Shown: positions 13,589 to 27,628 of the stretch, in pieces | Layout: each line of letters starts with the position of its first letter | Numbering within the stretch: the stretch's first letter is position 1 | NCBI GenBank assembly: GCA_034670405.1 | Contig: JAXDDX010000003.1 | Coordinates: 9,284,501 to 9,348,500, forward strand | Source of the DNA: Hoplostethus atlanticus | Taxonomy: Eukaryota; Chordata; Actinopteri; Trachichthyiformes; Trachichthyidae | Length of the DNA stretch: 64,000 nucleotides | Direction: 5' to 3' | Notes under the pieces: generated by a model | Told to the model about the DNA's origin: nothing | Databases searched by the model: none | Seen by the model: only the letters and a program-made list of their open reading frames with translations | Position numbers and translations under genes: made by a program

Positions 13589-14280
13589 TTGTTCGAGCCA
13601 CAAACGTCCTGTGGAGTGAGCTGTACAGGTGACTACCGTCCATGCATTATTGAGTTAAACCTGAGACCAGCACTTCCCGTGGAATATCACAAAGACTAAA
13701 CAGTTTCCAGGTCTATGTTTTGGCAGAGAATTGGACAAGAGAAACTGCCAATACCATGCTGGTGGCCACTGTTTCATCCCACATAATGGATGTTGTTGTT
13801 GTGTGGTTGGCTTGCAAAGAAAGGGCCATAATGTAGAATGAAAATAATGTTATAGTAACTTTTATCTTCCCCTCTATGCAGTAGAAGCTCACCCCTGCAG
13901 GCTGACCAAAGCTCTGTGTTTGCCCAGGGCAAGCTGTCATGCTCCTACCTCCTCTGCTCATCTGTCAGTGTCCAGACCTAAAGCTGCTGGATCTTTGCCT
14001 GAAGACTTTTAAAACTCTCCGGTGAGAGGTCATACACTGAATTAGAAAGCCAGTGGGGGAAATATCTTCATGTTGGAGCAAAAGCAAGTGTTAAACTGTG
14101 TTTCTGTGGCAACGGGGCCTCAAGCCTTGTTTGCCCTGGCATCCTGGACCTGGCATCTCATATGAGGTTGCAAAAACAAATCTAAATATCAATCTAAAGT
14201 TCACCGTTTACACGACCTCTCAAATGTTATTGATCTCATATGATTTCATTAAGTCTTAGACTTTTTTTAATTATAGACAT

Positions 14281-14283
<3 letters not shown>

Positions 14284-14322
<39 letters not shown>
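14284..14322 (+). repeat. (TG)n microsatellite
   Basis: About 19 perfect TG units followed by gagagag. Confidence 0.97.
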
Positions 14323-14329
<7 letters not shown>

Positions 14330-15327
14330 TGCTTGTAGGCCTGTTTCCCCAACAATAACAAACAAAAAAAGTGGAGAGTGTAAGATGTGCAGGACAAACT
14401 CAATGCCAAACTACAGCAGAAAACAAACAAACAAAAAAAAACCAAGCAACTAAAAGATGGAGAAGCACACGTCTTCTCCCATGCAACATCTGTCCAGTTC
14501 AAGTGCTGAAGTGTTTCTCATTCAACGTAATGAGGTGGCCTCGACGGGGGATAGCAAACTAGCAACCTCAGATTGGTAGTTGGGTTAGGGTTATGGAGGA
14601 TTCATGCCTCTGTATTTTGCATGTCTAAATGGGTTTGTGTAGGGATGCACATGAGTCGGGTTGTGGGTATCTGTGCACCACAAGAACTCTCTGTGTGGCC
14701 GTCGTGTAGACAACACACAGACATGAATAGCTGCCAGAGGAGGCAAAAAAACCAACACACAACCCGCACAATTAAATGTGCTCTCTACAACACTAGCATT
14801 GTGGATTGCAAAGACAAATATAAACATGTCTAGTCTAGTAGTAGTCAGTAGGAAACATAACATAACCCCATAAAAGCACTTATAGTGAAAACGTTACATC
14901 TGAACAATGATCTAGCATTTTTGTGTGTAATGTTTTTTGTGATAATCATTGAAGGGTTGTTTCAGTTGGTATGTAGCATTCAAAACTATGTGAAGTTGCT
15001 TCATTTCAACACAGGTAAATATTTTTTAAGAAATTGTTACATCATTTCGGACAATTCATAAATAAAAGTAGGATTGGACCGTTTGTTCAGGACAGCTTCC
15101 CACTTATTTATAACACAGTGATGTGGAGGTCAGTAAAGTGCACGGTCCTAACATTTAATTCTGTTGACTGAACCTTAAGTTCACCCTCCGTGTTGAATCG
15201 CCCGCAGGAAAAGTTTAAACTTCAGAAATTAATTTCTCTCACTGAGTTCAAAGCCTGTATGAGGCTGTGAGGCTGTATAAGATGAATCCTCTGGGACTTA
15301 TTGTTTTGCATAAATTGTTGTCTGCTC

Positions 15328-15399
15328 ACTCTCTCTCTCTCTGTCTCTCTCTCTCTCTCTCCCTCTCCCTCTCTCTCTCTCTCTCTTTCTCTTTCTCTG
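15328..15399 (+). repeat. (CT)n pyrimidine repeat
   Basis: CT-rich tract of ~70 bases with a few G and CC interruptions. Confidence 0.95.
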
Positions 15400-18300
15400 T
15401 ATTTTTAGGGGTATGAGATTGTTTTTGTAATATGATAATGCATTGTTTGTCTGAAACTTCATATGTGTTGCTCTCTGCCCAGATCTCGCTCACAAAATTC
15501 ATTTTTGATCTCATTAAAGGATAAATAAAAGAAAAAGAAAAATCCCCTGCTAGTGATAGCCTAGAGTGGCCCATAACACCCTGCTTTACCAGAGCTACCA
15601 AACAGGCAGTCACGGCCACAGATATTATCAACCATTTATTCCATACTGTACCAAGTTCAGAGGGTAGAATCCATTCGCAACTCAAATCTTATTGAGATGC
15701 ATTAAGGTGAGTCTACATTTTGGGATTGGCAAAATGAAAGGAGTATCATAAAAGAAGGTACTGCGAAAACACTGATGAGTCTCAACAAACATTTCAGGGT
15801 TTAATGGCCAAACCATAAGTTAATGTTCCTTTTGAAGTAAATCTGTCTGGACATACAGCTATAGACATTCAGTGTTACCATAAAGGGCTATCCTTAGCAC
15901 AGTGTCAACATATCTACACTCTTGACACTGCATGTGTCTATATTGCCCGTGCTGATTAATCTCTTACATTTGTTGAGTAATACATGTGAGAGTGACTTTT
16001 TGACATGAAAAATGGCACTCAGTGAAATCCAAACAGGATCACAATCACGAGGAAGCAGTTCATACTGAAGACATTGACAAGACAAATGTTTGTTCATTGG
16101 GTTGTAATAATCTGTAATCAGAGCACAGCAAATGTGTTTTCCATCAGACTGTTTTGTAGTGCAGATAGATTTGAAAAATTGCCTTAGGACTCTGATCAAA
16201 CACTGGATTCGCATCATCTCAAACAGCCAGTATTAGAACATTTTGTAAACAGTGTTTATCTGTAATCACTATCTTTTTTTCTGACATAGTATAAAGCAAA
16301 AGACATCATTTCATTTTTTCTCGAGTGTAGACTGGCATTTAGAGTGGAGATGAGTCAGGGCCAAATTTTGTACAAAAACCGGTGACATTAGAAATCAGAC
16401 CTTTGGGAGTAAGTACTCCTCAAGTAGGTGTGAGCATGGGGCAGTGTTCCCCTGTGTCTGGAATTGCACAGGAGTCAGACAGGCAATTTAAAATCTTTGA
16501 TGTGCAATACAGTAGGGTCCTATACGTGTATGACTTTGAGACAAGGCGGAATAGGACGACTGAACCTTGAGGAATTATGAAAAAAACCAAACCAAACACT
16601 CAATTGACAATGAGCAAATACAAAAAATGAAATATCCTAGATCCATCCCAATTCCAAAATCTGTACTCAACCAACATTTGCTGGTATTTCCAAAGCTCCA
16701 AAGCATATTTATAAAAATGTTAACCCTGAGGGCTAAGTATGCATGTTAGCTGGCTGACTTGAGGCAATAAACACTTTTATTTTTATTTATGTTAGTTGCA
16801 AACCTGCTTAGTAAGCTACTCACTACTAGTGATGGAGGATCAACTCGATAAGAGTTGACTCCTAAGGCCTTGTGTATAAACAATGCACATGCATAAAAAA
16901 GATGTGCAGCAACTTTCTATGTTTTGGATTTCTAAAAATCAAAGTTAATGTGACGGCGTGTATAATTCTGTGCATGCAGGTCAACCATTATTATGCCGAT
17001 TTTCTCGTCCTTGATGGTGATGATATTCACCTTTCAGAGCGTATTTTACTATTATCGCCATCAATTATCAGTTGAGAAATTTTCTGTTATTTGGCACGCC
17101 AATAAACGCCTCCACATAATATCTTCTGTTTTCATCCACAAAGATCAGCCATCAACAATTTGGTTGCTTTGGTTCGCTGCTATGTGTTGTTTTATTTTCT
17201 TGGCAGAGTTGAACTGGTTGAAAGAGAAATTGGTACACACAAATCCACGACTTTGTGATTTATGAGAAGAAACATATGCACAGATGGTTTATGTTTTACA
17301 AATCTGAGAATGAATGTGCGTATGCATGTTTCTGTCTTCTTACGTACTCAGGCTTTAAGATGAATCTAGGAAAAGTGTAATTCCGCGAAAGCCCCCAGAC
17401 TCCTACACACTTGAGAGTCAGGGTATGTGCAGTCATTTTTATTACTTAACCACTGGAACTTCTGATTTAAGGCCAAGAAAATTTTACAGTGCGGTCTTCA
17501 TACAGGTATGCTAATAGCTTTGAATGGCAGTGAAATTGCTCCCATGGTATTCCTAATGTTCTCATTTATCTTTAGCTTTTCCATGCTGAAGAGTAAGAGG
17601 TGCTAAGGCTGGCTGCAAACATAAATGTAGCCATAAACATTAACAACTAAATCAGATGAAGTTATTAGGCAAAGGCTTATGTTAGCAACTCATGAGCACT
17701 TGGATGGACAGGTTTATTAAAATGATGGTGTATACATATTTCAAATATTTTTATTTGAACATTTTACCTTCCAATAAAGAAACTAACATCTCAGTATTCC
17801 AGGGGTGATATTCACACTGTAACCTCTGAGAATAAGGTGTTGAAATATTCTCATAGTGGCATTAAGATCAAAGTCTAGGTGGGCGTGTGAAGCTAGTAGC
17901 ATATGTTTAAAGAAAAAACCCTCATGGGCTACATTGAATGTTTACACTATGTGAATTACAGTGTATTTGATGGGAAACAAAGCTCATGAGAGAGGGGTGA
18001 TGATGATGAATTACTGAGAGGAACCCTGGAGGAACACAGTTAAAAAGTTCAGTCAGGGTGTAAAAGGCCACACGCAGGTTTGGTACACACTGGCATGCTA
18101 GGTTAGATAAACTGTGCCTTTGTAATTTCAACAGTATTGTAAAACAACAATCTTTTCAGATGACAGTGAACATGATTGGAGTTGTAAAACTGTGATAATG
18201 CAAATGGAGGTGCATTTCTGAAATCTATTTATAGAGCTTGCACGTGTGAAGTGATGTGCTTTAGAATCGAACCACCGAATGTTAAATTGAGCATCACACG

Positions 18301-21300
18301 TACTTAAAAATAGATGCACAGTGAGAGCCACTGTTATGGCAAAGCAGAAGACCCTCATGTCTTTTATTTACACAGGACCGCGCTCCTCTTTGCACACGCA
18401 CCACCACTACTGAGAAGAGAGTACATTACATTAATCTGACTAATGAGCTATCACATTGAATAAATAAATCTACAAGAACAATAATGTATTTTAATAAGAA
18501 ATGCTAAAGGCCACCCGGATGAAAAATTACCTTTCCAAAGTCTTAGCCTATAGAATAAATCTGACTTCCCCAAATTGTTGACACGTGGGAACCATGTGAA
18601 GTTGATTTTAATAATTGATCACCGGAAAGTGCTGGGAGAGGGCTTTGCTGATAAGCAAAAGAATAGGTTTTTGTGTTTGAATCACAACATCCTATTGATC
18701 CTCTTTGACTAACGCTTAGTGGAAGAGTCACAGACTTAGGGATTATTTATGGATCGTTCTCGACCTTTTTCGTTCTCGCATTTCCCAGGGAGATTGCGTT
18801 TAAGGCTATGAAATTGACTGCCAAATCTGCACACATATAATGATAAATCTAAAGTGACAGCAATAATCAGAGTAGAGAGATTTAGCAGTTCTCAGCTTTA
18901 TTTTTTAGCCAACAAAGACATACATCATCATCAGCAACAACTAAGGTGGAGCAGCCTCACCCGCAGGATGGTCACTCATACCTCCTGTGTTTGTGCGACA
19001 CAATTCTCATTTGTCACCTTTCATCTATCAACAATTCTTTACTTTACACGGAGACAATATTGGAATATAGTGAATGTTTTGCAAACAGGTTTTGCATTAG
19101 TATTTTGCTCAATTCCTTTTGAATGAAAGCTTAAGGTGATGTTGGACGTTCTCTATGTCCTGAATGGCCCTAGTGTGAATATTAAGTCCTTGCACTTTGT
19201 GCAGTATAGAAATCTGCTTGCAGCCTGGGGGCATTTTAGAGGCTGGGTAAAAAAATCTAATAAAAAGACAAAAAGGTCACGGCTTTTGGTGGCATCACAG
19301 AGAATCTTAAATGTTCACCCTCTCCATTAAGTCCACAAAGAAACTTTTGCTATGGTACTACAGTTGCATCATCAAGTTGTCATCTTTCCTTTAGTTACTC
19401 TGCTTGCCTCACTCGTGTTATCTGTCCAAACAATCTCCTTTTAGTTAGGACAACATAGATGCCCAGAAACAAAATGATTTAAAGATTTGTTTCATGGAGT
19501 GGACTCTATTTGCCCCAGTGCCAAACTAACACACAGCCGTTTGAGAGGGCAATCAAATGGAAATGGAAATTTGAGCACCTTAAAGATGAAGCTCATTTTT
19601 CCCTTATGAGCTTGTTAGAGTTCTGCCAAACGAGGGTTTCTGTTTTCCACTGCAGCTATACCAAGGGTACACTGGCTCATGATTATAGTGTTTATTATAC
19701 ATTGTGTACACTTTCACTCAAACATGGTGCCTAATGCCTGAGATTACTCAACAAAACAATAGAAAGTTACCTCAGGTTCAATCAAATTGACACAAACATG
19801 ATTTGTTATTATCTCATATCTAATATTTTCACTTTCAAAAATCTACCAGGTTTATCTCCCACCAGCCTGATCAAAAAAGAGTTCTGGGAATTGGATTGTG
19901 TTTGTTTGTGCTGCATCAATGATTTAAATTGGTTTTTTTTTACTTTTTAAACTTTTTTAAACTCCTCTCCTGCAGTCAATAGTCTTTGAAGATACCTTCT
20001 CCAATTTATTTAGAGGGAAAGTGGTTCACTTTTTAAATATACACCTTTCAGCACAGCCTACTGAGGCAACGAATTCAAAGAGTTTAGAGGCAAAGACAAA
20101 GAGCTGAAGTGATTAAAGAATGAGACATTGAATGGAACAGCAAAAACACTGAGGTAGGTGCCAGTTAGCAGAGTAGTTGTCACTGTGAGACAGCTGCTGA
20201 TGGATAATGACACTGATATATTCATGAGCTAAGCCTTGAACGCAGGAGGATCCTTCCGCTTGGCATGCTGAATCAATGCCGACAAAGTAGCTACAACCAC
20301 ACAATATCTACTTGAACAGTTATTGCAGTTGTACATCTTGTTGTTGTTAAGGTTCAGTGTCACATCAGCAGTGAAACCGTGTTCAATAGTACATTAATGA
20401 ATCATCTTTGTGCTTCCGTGCATCCACATATTCAACCAAGCCTGGGTGTGAATGTTAATACGCAGTTGCGGGGACTAAGTATTAGCAGTGGATTACAGGT
20501 GACTAGCCGGCTTTTGAATTTCTTTCCTGTGACACCCTTTGAATCTGTTCAATCCCTTTGAAGTGATGTCAGTTTTAAAATATCTCAGTCCTTTCATGTT
20601 TAACCATGGGTGTTTGCGTTCCAGGATTCAATTTTTTTTTTTGGGGAAGATGAAAGCATCACAACAGTCAGCACCCATCAAAGACTGAAAAAAGTCTGGG
20701 AAAAGTCCTACACGTAATGAACCGCGACTTGTTAGAACAAGAGATGAGCGCCAGTATAGGCTGTTGTGTCTGCGCTCAGAGACCGGGGTATAGCAGTGGG
20801 TTAAAGAGTTGAATGACAGACTGATCCTGGCATCGCGAGCTCAGTGCTCTGTCACTGAATTTGATTGACTGATTGTATGCTTTGCAGCCGTAATGAGGTT
20901 TACAGTATGTGTGTAATGTGTCAGTGGCTGATTCGTATGCTGGATGAGCTACCTAATTGTTCACAGTGCTCATTCCCCGAGTCCCATGGCTCCTCTGATT
21001 TGGATTCATTTAGCCTTTATTTTACCTCATTATATTGGCCTGTGTTATTGCTGTGCTGTATGTGTGGTATTTTGCATTGTTGAAATTGACTCTGGTAATT
21101 TCATTAAAAAATCAAGTCTGTTACTCTGCACCGCATCTCCATAATACAACAGCACGAAGATGCACAATTTAAACCGAGCAAGTTTGAAAAATGAAATTGA
21201 TGAAAGAAATGATTTAAGCCCTTCGAATATTTTTAGTGCCAGATGAACACAATAGGCATTACAGAGAAATCATTTATTGCCAAAGTGTGTACCAAAACAA

Positions 21301-22028
21301 ATACCTAAGTTGAATTGAAATGGAAATACCAAATTAAAATAATTGTGTACATTGGACATTATATTCCAAGTTACTGAAATGCAGTCAGGGCAGACCTGTG
21401 ACGGTGAGGTTGACTTTCTTTTACCATACGTTATCAGGGGCTCTAGTACCATTGCACTATGCTTACTTTCACCTTGTACTCAAATCAACCGTGAAGAATA
21501 GTGGGGGCATTTTATTTCCAGGAATAAAGCTGGCTCATAGCTCTAAACAGTAAGGCCAGGAAGAGGACGTTGACCAGAAGTGCAGTAGGTCTGCTAGCCC
21601 TGCTGTGAAAACTAGTGGATCCAAATAGGAGTGCAGAAAAGTGACAAAACTGGCGATTTACACTAGTATCCCAATGCCAGCCTAGTCGTCTAACCAACAC
21701 GAACAGCGCCTTATCCACAACCTTGAACGTCCTGCGATGCTTACTCTTACCAGTATGTTTTAAGCAAAACGCCCTTAAATGCTATCTCCGTGGTCATCAA
21801 ACTGTCCCAGCAGTTTCTCCTGCTGTACTAGCAGTATTTTGTCGGGCCTGAGTTAGAATAATTTGCATTTCAATTTGGTCAGGAAACTCCTGAATAGTGA
21901 TTCACAACTGCTGGGGAGTTTCCACTACTGTGTCAGTGTGATCTGCCAACAGGAATATTAAAGCTTCAGACTTCTTTCTGTAAAGATTTCCCTGAATTTC
22001 CCTTGGTAATCGTCTTATTCAAGCCATC

Positions 22029-22088
22029 TTTCTCTCTCTCTCTCTCTCCCTGTCTCCCCCGCATGAGTGTGTGAGTGCATGTGCGTGG

Positions 22089-22121
<33 letters not shown>
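22029..22121 (+). repeat. (CT)n and (GT)n microsatellites
   Basis: A CT run at ~22029-22048 and a GT run at 22091-22121, separated by unique sequence. Confidence 0.95.
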
Positions 22122-22122
<1 letters not shown>

Positions 22123-22737
22123 ATGCGCTTGTCTGCAACTTGGCAGCCCTGTCACTATGTGGGCAACAAACCCCTGGGGGTAGTATCCCACAAAGCAAGT
22201 AATGGCGCTAAGCATGCAGATAAAAGACTGATTTAGAGTGAGAGGTGTCTCTAATCTAACAAGGTGTCAGCAATGTTGTGCCATAAATGATCAGCCTTGT
22301 TCCTCTTAGTTCCTCCATGATCATCATCTCCTGTAATATTGACAGCAGAAAGATGATATGTGACAAAGGTTGAGCAATATACCATAGTGCACCCCAACCT
22401 TCGTGGTTGTGGCTATAAGTCAAAGGGATTATTGTGTAGACTTAACAAGAAAAAGTTTATTATTTATAAATCATCGAGTCAGGAAAATTATATTTTGTCT
22501 CTTAAATGTTCTTCTGACTGTACAGAGGCAGGGAGAAGCAGAGATAGATATCTTTATCTGCAGCAGTGCTCAGCGGAAAGTGCTTGGAGAGGACAAGCAA
22601 ACCTTGTACGATGTGAGCATGTTAATATGTTTGGTTATGCTGTTCAGTGGTGGATACAGACACAGTGTACATTACAGCTGTACAGATTAAATGAGTCCAT
22701 GTGAGTGAGTGTGAAGCTGGCCGTCTCTTCATCTCTG

Positions 22738-22768
22738 GTTGGCTTGGCGTCTTTTTGATAGGTGAGTA
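22738..22768 (+). promoter_or_regulatory. cadm1: Second candidate recursive-splice site, intron 1
   Basis: The stretch ggcgtctttttgatag is followed immediately by gtgagtag, a near-consensus donor. The junction is 22761|22762. The pyrimidine tract is shorter than at 2541-2557, so this is the weaker of the two good candidates. Confidence 0.4.
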
Positions 22769-22961
22769 GTCTTTGATGTGGTGTGCTGATAGATCTGATG
22801 CTGTTGGCGGTGTGATGCCGGGAGTGCTCTGAGCATGATGGAGATGACATTACGTAAGTCTGTATCAGGAGATTTGACATATGCGGTTTCTCTGATGGAC
22901 TTCAAAGTGCATCAGCATATGCAACATGATGCATAGCAGTGTGTGTCCTCGTATCCTACTC

Positions 22962-23025
22962 TAAAAACACACATTTGCTGCAATGCAAACATTTAAAAAC
23001 ACACATTTGCTGCAATGCAAAAATG
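22962..23025 (+). repeat. 32-bp tandem duplication
   Basis: Two near-identical units at 22962-22993 and 22994-23025, each with taaaaacacacatttgctgc then aatgcaaa. The near identity points to a recent local duplication. Confidence 0.9.
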
Positions 23026-23039
23026 TTTTCTTTTTTGAG

Positions 23040-23300
23040 ACGCACAGTGCGTTGCATACTAATGGCGTCGATGTTGTTGTCACTCCGTGTGTAGCCGGTT
23101 ACAGAGGTGTCTTAGCTGTTTCTAGCCTGAAATAGAAACACAATCGAACGCGCCGACACATGCAGATTTGTGTTTACTCGCTGAGGCTTCGTATTACTCA
23201 TTTATTTACACGCCACGCCAGGGGTGCAGTAAGATTAAAGAGGTAACCGTAACCTAGGGAAACCGGAAATAGCAGTGTCAAAAAGTCAGAGGAAAACAAC
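23040..23300 (+). other. CpG-dense patch in intron 1
   Basis: It has an unusual number of CpG dinucleotides for this intron (gcgtcg, cgaacgcgccg, acgccacgcc). A well-placed short ORF follows at 23304 (aacaatggctg; MAEVKEQQSQLREYEDLETD, then RS and stop). It could be a decayed element or a regulatory patch. Confidence 0.3.
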
Positions 23301-23699
23301 AACAATGGCTGAAGTGAAAGAGCAACAAAGCCAGCTGAGGGAATATGAGGATTTAGAAACTGATCGGTCGTAAAAAAAAAAAGTGTAGATATACTATCAA
23401 GCTCAGCAAGCCTTCAAACCGTTCCTTTTTAAAGAGTCGAACAGAAAGTTTTTAGCATGGAGATGTGAACAAAGGCAACGAACAAGGCAGCACAACTAAT
23501 TGTGATATTTTAGATGGTCACACACATTTGACTAGTTTGGACAGCAAGCCTGAAGCAGCAAGCCTGAAGCAGTACGTAGTTTTTACGCAAACTTGTCCTT
23601 TTTTCTGTACAAACCTGCTGAAATTTGTTTCTCGGCGCTGTATAAGAAAAATCTATAGGAGTGGAGTAATTTTGAACCGACAGTAAAAAAATTCACCAA

Positions 23700-23935
23700 A
23701 GTAACATGAGCAGGCTTATCGTGCTCGGTGGTTAGCACAGCAAGAGGAAATCAAAGCTGTGTTGGCATAGGTTAACTCTGGTGTCCTCCCACATTTGAGA
23801 AACAGGCAAGTCAGGAGGTTCGGAGACTAAATTGCCCATGGGTATGAATGTGAGTGTGGACCCCAGCAAGACTCGCAGTCACTGAGGCGTCGGCTAATGT
23901 GGATCCTAATAAAGAGTAATAACAAACCTGGCACA
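23700..23935 (+). repeat. Interspersed repeat relic (same family as 46000-46272)
   Basis: It starts with tgctcggtggttagcacagc and continues through a degraded middle to actaaattgcccatgggtatgaatgtgagtgtg, then aataaagagtaataa. These blocks match a very common fish interspersed repeat that I recognise by its phrases, not by a search. It is partial and diverged. Confidence 0.55.
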
Positions 23936-24929
23936 TTGCTCACACTACTGGTCGTCATGGTTATATCTCCTTGGGGACGGGATTGAATGACGACACCGGT
24001 TAGACTGATGGTGATGCTGCTGTTTTGGGCGTATGCATGTGTGTTTCTGGCCTGTCAGTGCAGCACATCAGCAGTAGTAATGGGTGATCCTTGTGGAGGG
24101 CAGACTGACAGGTACGTCATGATCAAAGAGGCTGTTTCTTGTGTTTCATGTTGGGCTCAGAGAGAAACACACATCTGTACCCCCGGTGCCTCTGCTTTTT
24201 AATGGGCTCAGGTTGCAGGCAGCACTCACTCATCGACCTCACACACACACAAACGCATGTGCACACCCACACACACAAACAGAAGCACGAACTTCAGTCA
24301 TTTTGAGACACCTATTCCTGACATTAACACCTACTAACAAACTCAGATTCACTTTCACCCCCCACCCCATTCCAGACAACCACTCTTGCCTCCTGCATGC
24401 TGACTCTCAGTCATCTCAAACTCACTCATGTCATCTGAACCGTATCGCACAACCATAAAATATCAACCTGCAGGGGAAACATAGGCACTAGCCACCCAGT
24501 CTGTCTCTAGTTTGACCCCCACCCCCTCCCCAAGTAAGCAGGACTATCTCTCTGACTCAGGTGCCAGGCCACTCAGAGATATCTTACCTTCAATCTTGTG
24601 TCCGCAGTTGCCAGTGGCTGTGTGGACGGGTTCTACTCTGCTCAGCCTGCCAGTTTCTGTTTAATCAATTGAAGCAATTCAGATTGTATTTGAGAGAGGC
24701 CAGATCTCATCTCAGGTTGGATGTTGTTGGAAATGAAGTGCATCCTTGAGGATGGTTGTAAAAACAGCTTCACTTTATCTAGAAGATTAAAACTTCAGGG
24801 TCACAGTAATCTGTCTTAATGAAACTGTCAAGTAATTCGAGAATCTTCAAACCCTGTACGTCTCACCAGTATTTGGACACTTTTTTGGTTGTTTGTGTGT
24901 GGATTTGTAAGTATGTGCCTGCATTTGTA

Positions 24930-24949
24930 TGTGTGTGTGTGTGTGTGTG

Positions 24950-24989
<40 letters not shown>
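24930..24989 (+). repeat. (GT)n microsatellite
   Basis: About 60 bases of GT units with one TT interruption. Confidence 0.97.
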
Positions 24990-24990
<1 letters not shown>

Positions 24991-26614
24991 GTTGCTAAGT
25001 AAACGACAAAAAAGTAAACTGCATTTTTAAATTGCTGATTGGCAGACTTCTTCAGAGTTAGGTGGTTGCTGTGAGAGGTAAATTAACTAGCAATTAACCA
25101 ATGTTTAGGTAATTACGTAGCAAATCAAATAAAACTACTCGAGGCAGGTAGGGGTAGCATGAAAAGCTGATTTAATCATTCATAAGGACTCCTCCTTTAA
25201 TCTCAACCCTCTTCATTTTGTAAGAGCAAGAAGCTTTTTAATTCCACGGGAGGTCCCATTTATTTGCAACTGCATCAGATCATGTTTGACCTCTGTTCCC
25301 CCAAAATAGTTTATTCTTATCACATTTGTTATAACAGAATTCAATTGAAAAGGGTTGTAAAGGGTGGTGAGTTGAAATCCACATATTAGTTAAATGTAAT
25401 TAAAGCTGTGTAGTAGTCACCACTGTGTATCTACTATAACGCATCCCAGCCTGTTTTCCTCTTTCAGAGAAGGCTTGACAACAAATACCAGTGAACTCGA
25501 GGCTGACCCTTTTTTACACACCCAAGGCTCTGGCAGCTGATCTTGCTGAAAACCCACAGAATCTCTGAAAGGGGAAGGGATGCATAGCTGGCAAGCTTGG
25601 CAGCTTCAAATGATTGATAGCCATTTGTTTTGCCTGCTTAATACAACATAAACTCTCCAGCGATTCATCACCAGAGTGAGGGTTTTTCAGTGTGCCTCTG
25701 CAAAGCCCACTAAAAATAATTCATTTTCTGGAAGCTACGAGCCAGGCACTAATGTTAAATATTCATGTGGGTCCAGTCTAAATGATGTGGCCATTGGCAC
25801 ACAGTTAGAGCACACTGTGGAAGGGAGGAAATGTCAAGCTGTGAATAAATGAAAGCAGTGAAGCCATATATTACCCTGCCATTGTAAATTTACTATAGTT
25901 GCCATTTTGTAAGTCCACTTCAAATAGATCTCCCTTTTAATCAATACACTCTGTAAAACATAGAGCATATTGCAACATCGGCGATAATCTGGATTTATTG
26001 TGTTTGCTCATCTTTTATTCACTGTTTCTATTTGTTGACTAATTTGTGTCTCATGAATGTTAACAGCACACTCCGAACGCTATTTTTGTTATAATGTCCG
26101 ATGTGTCACATGCAACACACCAGTAACTCAGTTTTCGCTCGTCACAACAGATCAATATGATTTCAGAAAACAAGTGCCTATACAGCTGTCATGGTATGAT
26201 TCGTATTGACTGCTTTATCAATCAACTGCATTCATCTCCGAGTTGCTTTCGCGGCGTGGCGTGCCGATATGGAGAAGATGTTATCGTGGTTGCACTGTAA
26301 TTGTTTTGCAATGTTACAGGTCATCTTCTGTCTCCATATCAGTAACCAGTGTGGCGGCAAAGGGCAAAATATAATAGATCTTACTGGGTCGAGTATCCAT
26401 TTAGAGGAACTCAAATTGAGAGGGTAATGTCAGCTGTGTACATTGTGCATCACTTGGATGGAACGGGGGATGTTAAATGGCCTTATATTGACAGACACAC
26501 AGTACCAGTATTCATTTTACTCATACACACACACACATACATTTTCCTCCTGCAATCTCTGACTAATGGGCCCTAGGGCTGGAGATGGTTCCATCAAGGA
26601 ACTTCCCCCCACCT

Positions 26615-26649
26615 CTCCTTTCTCTCTCTCTCTCTCTCCCTCCCTCCCT
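26615..26649 (+). repeat. CT-rich repeat
   Basis: ctctctctctctctccctccctccctt. Confidence 0.9.
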
Positions 26650-27571
26650 TGAACACACACCTGATTGATAGCAGTGATTTGACTGAGAAAAGGGAAATGG
26701 GAAATTGAAAAATGGTGGAAGAAGATTGGAAACAACGTGCTGATTATAAACTCTGTGAGGAAACAAAAGGCCTTCCCTCTGCCTTTTCTCTTAGCAATGA
26801 GGTAGCAGGTGTGTGTGTGACAGGTGTCTGATTGAGGCACACAAAAGACATTACAACTGCAAACAAATGGACGTGTTTAGTGTCCCCGGATGCAGTTAAC
26901 GTTTTGGGCTGATAGATGTGATTATGAGTATATGAGCAGAGGCAGAGAGAGAATGGGCCCAGGTGTTGCTGAGAGTGGAGTAGAAAAGCAGCCATGTTAT
27001 TGTTGTGACGATAATAATCCATCTATACAATTAATGATATGTCATCTGCAAGGTCATCAGCCATGGGGGCTGTATTTAATATGTCTCATGTTGTAATAAA
27101 GCCTCTCTGCTGGAGGCAGACGCAGAGATGCACGTGTAAGACCACACAGATTTGTCTTTTTTTTTTCTGAATGAAAAATTAGAACAACAATCATTGAATT
27201 TCACATTTAGTGATTTACAAAATTGCTCAATTACCTCGATGCCATCATCATTTATTATGGTCTTTTCATGCTCATGCTGTTGTGTTTCAGAGTAGATACA
27301 ATAGGATTTCTATAACAGTTCAGCAGCATAAATTAGTAGCTATCTCCCTCTGAAAAGGCATTGTGTTTTCTGTAAATGAGGGAGCATCTTGGCTGAGGCC
27401 CCAGTGGTTTAATATTCTCTGAGAGCTTCCAGACAGTGAGTGTTGGTGCAGCAGCTGTCTCTTGACCCCTCTGGACCCCCCACTTACCCCTCTGACCACC
27501 TCCTTTCCACTGGGCAGGCTGTGGCGATGACAAGCCTGTCAGAAGCTTCTCCTAATGTCCTAATTACCCCT

Positions 27572-27579
27572 CACACACA

Positions 27580-27624
<45 letters not shown>
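27572..27624 (+). repeat. (CA)n microsatellite
   Basis: About 53 bases of CA units with one AA interruption; another short CA patch lies at 27690-27718. Confidence 0.97.

Positions 27625-27628
<4 letters not shown>

Noticed and set aside
22962-23025. CRISPR-like direct repeats
   Set aside because: Only two contiguous units without spacers, in a vertebrate intron.
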